This document shows, piece by piece, positions 56,026 to 64,000 of a DNA stretch of 64,000 bases (positions within the stretch are counted from its first letter, which is position 1; the number at the start of each line of letters is the position of its first letter). The notes beneath the pieces are model-generated. The model saw only the letters and a program-made list of their open reading frames with translations. It had not been told where the DNA came from and searched no databases. Where the stretch lies: the NCBI GenBank assembly GCA_025200525.1, contig CM045761.1, positions 206,667,870 to 206,731,869 on the forward strand, given 5' to 3'. The position numbers and the translations under genes were made by a program. Source of the stretch: Camellia lanceoleosa. Its lineage: Eukaryota > Streptophyta > Magnoliopsida > Ericales > Theaceae.

Positions 56026-58812
56026 TCAGGCTCGAGAGGCCCTCTTCGTCCTCTTCCTCGGAGGAGAGGACTTTAGGGCACTGTCTCTGTCGGCACCACT
56101 ATCTAAACCTGGACCAAAACCCGAGCCAACGTCATCTCTGCTCTATGTCTTAGAGCTCGCCTCGACATCGCCTTCACTTTCGGAACCCAAGCCAGCGTCA
56201 TCACCTCCACTCTCAGATGACTCTGAATGCTGACTCGCTGCCTCCTCAGAGTCGCTCGTCTCGGCATCATCATCACTCAGAATGGGCTTTGAAAGGCCGT
56301 TCTCGGCTCGGGTGCCCCTAGCTCTGCCTCGGTTGTGTACTGGAGCCTGTCTCTCTTTCCTCCATGCTACCAGAGGAGGTACTGCTGGTACCGGTACGGG
56401 TACTGCAGCTGCCGCTAGTGCCATCGGTATGGATGGAATCTGAAAAGACATTTGTCACATTTCAGCCACAGTATGCATATCAGATGCAAGTATGATGTGC
56501 AGAATGAGTATATGCAGAAGTCAGATACAGTGTGTGAATATAGTATGTGAATATAGCGTATGAATGCAGAGTGTCAGATGCGGTGCATTGATGTAGCGTG
56601 TCAGTGTAGTTTGAGAAATTTTCAGTTGAGATGTCAATGTCAGTGTGTCAGTGGAACTTTGATGCCTGGAATGGAAAACTGAAGAAATTACCTGAATACC
56701 GTAGAGGCTGAGTAGCACTTTTCTCCTCTGTACCATTCCCATCAGGGAGGCTATCAGCTTAAAAGCACCTCCCGTATACTCGATGGATGCCTGCAAATGC
56801 ATTTTCAATGATCAATATCTACAAACGAACATATCTGAAATGAAGTATGGAGTGCAAATGTAAAGTGTGGTTCATACCTGAGTCAGGCCTCGAACCTCGA
56901 CAAGCTCATGACCAGCCACTGCAGGCTTAATCAGAACCTCGTAGGCATCCTCGGTGTGTCGCCAGCAATTCAGCGTGGTAAGAAGCTCTGGCCAATTAGC
57001 CCTCTGCCTTGCTCGGGAAGCCCTTCTGCCTTGCTCGGGAAGCCCTTCTGCCATGGGCCCTGCTCGCCTGGGTCACTTTAGCTCTCTCTCTTTCACGACA
57101 GGAGCTCTCGTCTTCTTTATTGTATGAACACTGGTTAGGGGCGGCATCAGATGTGTCTGGATGAAAGCCGCATAGTCGCCCTCTGCTCGGAAATAGTCGT
57201 CCAGGCCCACCTTAAAATGGACGAGCCATTGGGACGATCGGGTCGGACAAGTCCATAATTCGACACACAAAGCGCTCACCCAAGAACCAGGCCTGGCAAA
57301 CTGGGCCCTCGAGTAGGATGCGGTAACGGGAAGTGGCCCAAGACCTGGAAAACTGATCTCAAACCCCCACTGGCATCGTGGCCCATAGCTGCTACATGAT
57401 CTACAAATAGAAGTTGTACAGATTATTAGTTGCTGTCAGTTGCTAAATGTGTGAAGCAGAACAGTTTCAAAGCAAAAATGACTGTGTTTCAGATTACCTC
57501 ATGGGCGGCTACTGCATCAAAGTAATGCCTGAAGAACGTGAAGGGCTCACGGGGTCCTACAGCGGAATCGACCGTTATATATCCGCAAATAGGGGACTGC
57601 GAATGGAAGCTCCTCTACAGGCTCCGAAGCGAGAGTCGAAAAATATGCGTACACCCATAATTGTAGGAAAAATGCAATGATGTGTGATCAATACAGTATT
57701 GAGCAAATGTAGAAAGTGAAAAATAGAAAGCACAATGTATGAATAGTGTCTAAGCAAGTATAGAAAGTGCAAAGCAGAAAGCAAGTGTGTTGAAACAGAT
57801 GTAAAGCAAAAACTATAAAGAAAATGTAAAGTGTTAGAAAAGGGAACTGAGATGTGTACCTCCCAGGCTCGCTAGTAGCCTCCAATCAAGTCTCCCCGTA
57901 GACGGGGAGGTCGAACTCATATATCCGTACAACATAGCGAGGCCGGGTCCACCCTAGTCATAAAAACGAACCCGAGGAAGGATCACCAGGGCACTCAGCA
58001 AATGCAGGCCTACGGTGTTCCACCTGTTCGAAAACAAGGTGGTACCGAAGACGAACATTAGGAAGCCCCTGGCTTACTGCTCAATCTCTATCGTCTTGGG
58101 TTTGGTCCCTCTGAATCGCTCGGCGAACCAAGTGTATCTGATCATCCCTATCCGATATATAGGTGGATGTGCCCCCAGCAGCTCGAACCAGGCCGCCTCC
58201 CACTCCTCCATATCTGTATTGATAGGGATAGAATCATCCCCTACGTCTAAGCCAGTGATCCTGGCAAAGTCGTAGGGAGTCATCGTCATTTCCCCTATGG
58301 TGGAAAAATGGAAGGAGTTGGTGGTGTCCCACCATCTCTCCACGAACGCTCCTAGGAGGGGATGACTCGCAACGACCCGAGTCAAGCCAGAGCAGAGAAG
58401 GTCGAAACTAGCCTCATCAGTGATGTCACGAACTCTGGCGAGGAGCTCGTCGAACCAATCTCGGGCGGTCGTAGCACCGTAGCCTCTGAAGGCGCAAGAC
58501 TCGCCTCGTGGCAGAGAACAGATGCAATCAAATGAAGGTAGTGCATAAAATGTAGTTAGATATAAGGCAATGTATGAAATACAATCAGGTGAATCCGACA
58601 AAGGCAGTGCAATAAATGTAAATAACAAAAGGCAAAATACATGAAAACAGAGTTCATACCTCAATGACAATGGCCGACAAGTGAGAATCTGGCTCCCTCA
58701 GCAGGAGGTCCTCCAGTGCACCGCAAACGAACTCAGTAAAGCGTCTGATGCCTTCGGCAGTAGGCAATATATGTGTCTGAGGGTGATATCTCTCCGGATC
58801 GAAAGGCCGTAC
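56026..58812 (-). pseudogene. Antisense PMD gene, copy B (5' end removed by LTR insertion)
   Basis: Exons on the minus strand: 58812-58660 (RPFDPERYHPQTHILPTAEG), 58504-57860 (LLGAFVERWWDTTNSFHFS, MTMTPYDFARITGLDVG, YTWFAERFRGTKPKT), about 57660-57498, 57400-56878 (EGDYAAFIQTHLMPPL), 56790-56692 and 56439-56026 (acidic, ending RKRTKRASRA). Introns 58659-58505, 57859-about 57660, 57497-57401, 56877-56791 and 56691-56440 fall at the same places as in copy A, with GT donors kept. It is uninterrupted where copy A carries a solo LTR. Protein identity to copy A is only about 60 percent in the main exon by eye, lower than for pol. Stops and frameshifts (for example in the 57600 exon and the last exon) make it a pseudogene. 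The N-terminus lies beyond the LTR at 58813. Confidence 0.8.
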
Positions 58813-59034
58813 TGTAGACACCCCATTTTTGACCGTCCTCAAGACTTGGACGTCACTAATTGAACACTCAGTGATCACCCTTGTTTGTGTTCGTCTTGAG
58901 TTCCCGGAGGCCTCGGCTGCGCGCCTTGCCTCAGGATCTCTTAACTCGTTCATTTAGTGTTTGGTTTTGCACCAAACACTTGTGTTTTTTGCCCTGGAAG
59001 GCAGGGAATGGCTTATTAGTCATCCCCACACTCC

Positions 59035-59175
59035 ATCGGCCCTCCCTTTGCATCACCAGCTATTCCTTGTTGCTACCGGCCGTGGTTGCTTGGTATCAAT
59101 GGCCAGTCGGCACTATCTATGGTCGGCCGGCACTTTATTCGGCCGGTGACCTATTTTGCCGGCCGGTGACCCTTC
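59035..59175 (+). repeat. GGCC-palindrome array, promoter copy, element 4 LTR
   Basis: ccatcggccct, taccggccgtgg, atggccagtcggcac, atggtcggccggcac, attcggccggtgac and tgccggccggtgac, about 20-bp spacing, starting 220 bp inside the LTR. Confidence 0.75.
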
Positions 59176-59299
59176 TGCACCCCTTCAAGCTTAGTGCATG
59201 CCAGCTGTGCCAGCTAGAATACACCAACACCACTCCCCATGCACGGGGATGGCTGTTTTGAGCCCTTGACCCCTTTTTTTCCTTCTAGAAGGATGACCC

Positions 59300-59432
59300 C
59301 TTTGGCCAAGCTTCTTGGGGAAGCTTGGCCAGCTGTCCCAGCTTCTTCAAGAAGCCATGAGCCATTTGCACCCTTTGCCCCTTTTTATTTAGCTTCCTTG
59401 AGAAGCTTAGAGCTTTGTCTTTGCCTATATAA
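59300..59432 (+). promoter_or_regulatory. Promoter of element 4 LTR: AAGCTT cluster and TATA
   Basis: Near-palindromic AAGCTTCTTGGGGAAGCTT, AGCTTCTTCAAGAAGC and AGCTTCCTTGAGAAGCTT (59305-59410), then TATATAA (59426-59432). It parallels 7035-6866 in element 1. Confidence 0.65.
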
Positions 59433-61855
59433 AGGCCCTTCTTCCTCCTTTGTCGAGGGTTAGAAGTTTTGAACAAAAAAACCAGAGGTTAGATACATAC
59501 ACATCTGTTATACACTCTCTGTCTCTATATTCCCCTCTCTCTCATCCTTTGTGTGTGTTTTGTGGCCTAAAAGTGTAGTTTTACCTTAGTTTTGCACTAA
59601 CACACACTACCTGTCACGCCCCAAACCCGCCCCTAAAAGTTTGGGCATGACCCATTCGCAAACAGACACAAAACCTGTTATACATATCATATGGGGCCTG
59701 AACAGAAGCATCCAATAATATATAATAGCGTAAAATAACATCCATTGAGCTATCACTACTATGCGGGACCGTGAAGCAGAACATAATGCAGATAATTATC
59801 TGATGATGTGTATCGAAGATAGTTATGTACATATACATCTTCCTCATAGACATTTGAGTGCAGACTAAATACAACTTTAAAACTTAACAAAACTCCAAAA
59901 GTTGAGCGGTTAACACCTAATGACTTAGACACTCAAGGCTTGGCAAGCGATATCGGAAGCCACAGTTAAGATTGACCTCCGGGTTGAGTGCCTCTGAAGC
60001 AGACATAAAATAAAGTGAGTCAAGCTCGATGAATAATAATCGTAAATCATGTAATGTTCCACTCAAAGCAGTATATAATTGCGAAGCATATGTTTATTTA
60101 CACTCTGTAAATATCATGAGTCGATTTCCTTAACAACGCATTTAGTATGTATAGAGGATTCAAAATGTTCATATTTTCAAATAACGAATAACCATCGGTC
60201 CCATGATTCTGAGAATAGCCTTTCGGCCCGATCATATGAGCGGCTTATCGGCCAGAGATAACGAGCATAAAGCGTGTGATGTAACGCATAAAAGTGTGAG
60301 TCGAGAACTAGTAGAAGATAATAAGTTTTGAAACCAGCAGACATATCATGCTAAATCTTAAGCGGAGCGGATCAATAGGCGGTATGTATAACGGAATAAA
60401 TAAGCAGAGAACCATCCCAAAGTCATCTGAATATCGCGGACCATAAGCAGAATAATAAGCGAGCGTAACAATCCCAATTGATACACATACAACATCATTC
60501 TTGTGAAAATTTGAGCGTTATAAACAGACATTAATAGTAACGACAAACATTAGCAGCAATTAAACATACATCCGACGTAGTAGTATTCACATTTCACTTG
60601 TTTATCGCGGACCACAGAATGTGCATTCTATCTATCAAAATAGTTGTCTCATAATTAACAAAGATGATACCAATTGCTTACAGATGCCAGAGGATTAATA
60701 TACCATATAAATAGAACAGAATAGTTCCATAAACATACCGTTGTATGTAGCTTCCTCAACATTCATACTGATTTTTGATTAACTTAATGTTAATGAAATC
60801 ACTTACACAGAACAGAGCGTTAATACCATAATCATTATCAGAAAATAAAATGTACATGTAGCGTACTATTACTCACAGTGATTAGACGTTTGATCCGCCT
60901 CTGTAATTGACCCTACACAATTCATAATACACATAAAAATCGGGTCACATATCATTATTCCGTTTTTAACTAGTTTATTTCTCTTTATCCCATTTCTACA
61001 TCATTTGGCAATTCAACATGAATCAAATTAAATCTTTGAATCTCACTTCAACATTCCACACCCAAGTTCATGTCGTCCATAGTCTTAATACATTATTTCC
61101 TTAATTTTTCCCTTCCATTATAGCATAAATTCTAATGTTTATAACAAAGTTCATTCGCTAATATTTTTACATAATTTCGAAATATCTCAGAAATCCAATT
61201 AAATTTATACATATACAATTCAACATCTCAATTTCCTTATTCTACCTTCAATTTGGGCCAATTCATTAGTTATCACCATTAATCAACTTAGGGTTTCAAG
61301 ACAAAAATCCAAACTCCTCAAACCATTACTTCTTCTTCCAATTTTCTCCATCTAAAGTTCATAATCCATCACTTTAATCTAGCAATTGCATCTCTAACAT
61401 AATAAACCCAAAACCCCCAAATCACAAATTGGACATAATATATACAAAACTATAGATTTGTAGTTATATACACAACATACCATAAATCTACACCCAAAAT
61501 ACCATAAATCCATCAATCAATGCAAATAAGATCTCCTACCTCAAGATTGAAAGCAAGGAAGCTAGGTCAAGAGTATCACTTTGAAATTCCAAAATCAAAT
61601 CGGTTGGAAATGTTCATCTTCTTGTCCTCTTCACTTCTTGGTGGAAGATCTTGATCAAAACAAGAGAAATGGTGAGGATTTGGGATCAAAACCCTAGGGT
61701 TTTTCGGTCCTAGGGAAAGGAGAGAAGAGGGAAAAGAATATGTGAAAAATGATCCAAAAATCTGGTTTAAAAGCTGCTGTCCCGTAATCTCAGCTCGGCG
61801 TAGAAATTCCCGCTCGAGCGGACTGTTTCAACCGCAGATTCGAAACTTTGAACAG

Positions 61856-61948
61856 GTATAACTCTCTCATTCGGACTCCGTTTTAGGTCATTCTTGTGCT
61901 CAAATTGAAGCCCCGGAAATAAGCTTTCCAATGGTTCTAACCTCACAT
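61856..61948 (-). repeat. U3 module shared with the solo LTR at 47477-52018
   Basis: Plus-strand landmarks tataactctctcattcggac, ttttaggtcattcttgtg, aaattgaagccccggaaata and tttccaatggtt match, in the same order and spacing, 51275-51372 and 51460-51553 in an otherwise unrelated LTR. Confidence 0.75.
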
Positions 61949-62157
61949 CCATATTCAAAGTGGGGAAAAAGAAAAGGGCAAATGAGTGACGGTTGGTCGA
62001 AAACGAATTATTCCAATTAAAGTTTTTAGTCCCGTCTTACTTTACCATCATCTTATCATCTCAATTAATATCCCAAAATAAGGTAAGGACATTTCAAATA
62101 CACTAAGAAGAACATAAAAAATGAGTCCACATGCTTCAGAATCAAACTTACCCAGGC

Positions 62158-62338
62158 GACCCGCTCGAGCGCCCAACCTTGCGCCCGAGCGCGCAGACCA
62201 ACAAAGTCGTCCGCTCGAGCGTAAACTCCCCCGCTCGAGCGGAGAACCACAACTCCCAGAATCTCAGGCCGTCTGAAAAAAATTGCTGGAAACCCCAAAA
62301 GTCCACTCGAGCGGCCACTCCTCCGCTCGAGCGGAGGA
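62158..62338 (-). repeat. CCGCTCGAGCGG palindrome array
   Basis: Six or seven copies of a 12-bp palindrome CCGCTCGAGCGG or close variants (62160, 62211, 62231, 62304, 62322), plus one at 61810. They lie at the start of this LTR on the minus strand, upstream of its presumed TATA. It is unrelated in sequence to the GGCC arrays but equivalent in place and palindromic form. Confidence 0.8.
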
Positions 62339-64000
62339 AAGGATTTCTGGGTCGTTACACTACCACACCTTACTTCGACTTTGAGGGACTTAGAGGGTCT
62401 TTTCTTGAGTTTTTGGACTGGTTTTGATCAGAAGAAGGTGGCTGGACTTGTTGTACTTGAGGTGTTCTTCAAAGGTAACACTTTTGCTTTTGTTTCCCCA
62501 ATCTTGCATTGACTTTTGACCTACTTTGCATACTGATTTGAGATTTGTGTATAACTAAAAAAAGTCTTGTATTTGCATGCTTAAGATCTTTCATTAAGGT
62601 CATTTTGGTGTTGGGGGTCGACCTCCCCCTCTTAGGCCTTGTTTGGCCCCTTTTGTGCTCTCTTTGTTAGGCTTTGAGGACTTCGGTGTATTGGCCTCCT
62701 CACCACTGAAATCCAGTGGATTTTCAGTGGTGAAAAAAGGGTTTTGAAGTCTTGCATAGGGGAGGGACACCCCTCTCCCTTTGTCTCTCTTTTGTCCTCA
62801 TTTTTGACTCATAATGGTGGCATGCATGAGTAGTTGTCCTTGGCTCTATTTTAGAGGTCATTTGGGGTTTATTTGACATATCTTATCTCTATTCCATGCT
62901 GGTTTGTTGGCCTTTTGCATGCACCATACACTTGCCTTGCATTCCCCCATTTTGCCTAGAAATGCATCTAGCCATTAGACCATCATGCTTGCATATTTTT
63001 GCCTAGCTTTGTGAAGCTTTTGGTCATGATTTATCATGTTTAAGGTCTGTTGGGTGCTGTTTTGGTCGTATTTGATATGCTTTGTATGGCCCTTTTGTAT
63101 TCTAGCATGCTAGCATCGGGCGTGTGAGTCCTTAGTATGCATTAGCTATGCTATTTCAACGATTTGGAATCATTTAACATGCTATTTCAGTCCCTATACC
63201 ATGCTTACATGTCTCCATTTATCATCTCATTCATGCCTTGAAGAGTTGGCCTTTCATGACTAGGAATAGGCCATTGCGCATAGCCCTATGTTTAAGGCTT
63301 TGGGGCTGCCATATCAGGGTATTTGGGGCTTATTTTGCATGTTAAAATTCTGTTTTGGTTGTATGGTTCATGCCATGTTTGCTTGAGGTAGGGGTAGTAG
63401 AATGCCCCTTTGTTATACCTTAGCTTTGGGCCTCTTTGACTTGCATGTTTGTTGAGCATTTTGTCCATCATTTGGGATGCTTTTGGCCACTGTTTTGGGG
63501 TGGGCTGAGGTCTGCCCCTTCATGGTTTAAGTCCACCATTGTTTACTTGTCACATGTTTGTTGCATGTTTGATTCATGATGGGTTGTCAGATACTAGTTC
63601 TTTTGCATGCTTGCCATGACATGTTGCATTGCCTTTGGCATGCCTTGAATCTTAATCTCATGTTGCATCTTTGAGCCATGTTTGCATAAACATGCATTGC
63701 ATTGCTTGGTTTGGGGGTGTCGAACCAAGTGTGAGAATTGAGAAGTGTTCATACTCCAAGTGATGTAACACGTCTCAACTCTCGGTCACCGAGGCCCTTG
63801 ACTTTGACATGATAGGGTCTTGGTATTCATTTGTGTGTTGCATGCATTTTAATTGAATTGCAACCTTGATCTCTTAGGCCATCATGCATCAAAATGCACA
63901 ATTGATGGCCCAAGGATTGAGGGCCATGCTCCCTTGAGTCCACTGCATGATAGGGAGTGTGACCATGCTTACATTTGCTTGAAATTCCATGCCATACACT

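Larger units (their letters stand above)
36598..58812 (+). mobile_element. Element 3: second Tat element copy sharing an LTR with element 2
   Basis: Shared LTR (36598-40504), PBS (40510), leader, gag (41221), protease, linker, RT, RNase H and second RNase H. The second RNase H is broken by a solo LTR at 47477-52018. Integrase (to 53361), antisense DUF7745-like gene (55327-54040) and antisense PMD gene (58812-56026) follow. Another LTR is inserted in the second PMD exon at 58813. Gag-pol is about 90 percent identical to element 2 by eye and shares several nonsense codons with it. The 3' end and 3' LTR are not in the window. Confidence 0.85.
59612..62359 (-). mobile_element. Solo LTR of a third family in the element 4 LTR
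   Basis: 2748 bp with ends TGTCACGCCCC and GGTCGTTACA, flanked by ctacc (59607-59611 and 62360-62364). Removing it rejoins the LTR (cacacactaccacacctta). It is probably minus-oriented. On the minus strand TGTAACGACC is followed by a CTCGAG palindrome array, the shared U3 module, a TATA-like ttttaaacc (about 61770), and a leader with aaaaaccctagggttttgat. No ORF above 98 codons exists. Termini are typical of plant Ty3/gypsy LTRs; the exact family is not determined. Confidence 0.92.
58813..64000 (+). mobile_element. Element 4: LTR inserted in PMD copy B, continues past the window
   Basis: It starts TGTAGACACCCC at 58813, inside a PMD exon after cgtac (58808-58812). It matches the element 1 LTR closely: the first 150 bp, the AAGCTT cluster, TATA, and the end of the window matching 5042-5100 of element 1 on the opposite strand. 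Excluding the nested solo LTR (59612-62359), about 2.4 kb of LTR is seen; by comparison about 1.6 kb more should follow. Whether it is a full element or another solo LTR cannot be told. Confidence 0.9.

Noticed and set aside
1..64000. tRNA or rRNA genes and organelle-derived inserts
   Set aside because: No tRNA cloverleaf, rRNA landmark or chloroplast or mitochondrial gene was recognised on reading; a tRNAscan run would be decisive.

Overview
The window is plant nuclear intergenic DNA made almost entirely of nested, decayed LTR retrotransposons. I see no conventional single-copy host gene, rRNA, tRNA or CRISPR array. A flowering plant is indicated by plant-type Ty3/gypsy proteins, plant-specific PMD and DUF7745-like proteins, a Tourist-like MITE and LTR ends typical of plants. 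The species cannot be named from sequence alone.

Layout. (1) 1-7494: minus-strand Ty3/gypsy element (element 1) cut by the window start, with gag, PBS and a 4.0 kb 5' LTR. (2) 7495-9328: short spacer with worn repeats. (3) 9329-40504: plus-strand element 2, LTR to LTR. It has PBS, gag, protease, RT, RNase H, a second archaeal-type RNase H and integrase. Two antisense intron-bearing genes follow (DUF7745-like, then plant mobile domain, PMD), then tandem-repeat 3' UTR, polypurine tract and LTR. (4) 36598-58812: element 3, a second copy of the same arrangement that uses the same LTR (36598-40504) as its 5' LTR. The order is therefore LTR-internal-LTR-internal. (5) 58813-64000: LTR of element 4, inserted in a PMD exon of element 3 and running off the window.

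Nested insertions, each read from its junctions: a 2.9 kb solo LTR of another family (11653-14594, TSD caaac), a 4.3 kb solo LTR in the first PMD gene (27835-32126, TSD caggg), a 174 bp MITE (37595-37768, TSD tta), a 4.5 kb solo LTR in the second RNase H of element 3 (47477-52018, TSD cccgc/cccac), and a 2.7 kb solo LTR of a third family in the element 4 LTR (59612-62359, TSD ctacc).

The dual RNase H, the arginine-tRNA-like PBS, the long LTRs and the antisense extra ORFs place the main family in the Tat (Ogre/Retand-like) lineage. All gag-pol copies are dead: they carry many stops, mostly C to T or G to A, plus frameshifts. The most notable feature is the antisense cargo. Both genes keep GT-AG introns at the same places in two diverged copies. 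A 21-bp palindromic repeat (core GGCCGACCGGCC) sits upstream of each antisense gene and also upstream of the LTR TATA box, as if one cis-acting module served all three promoters.
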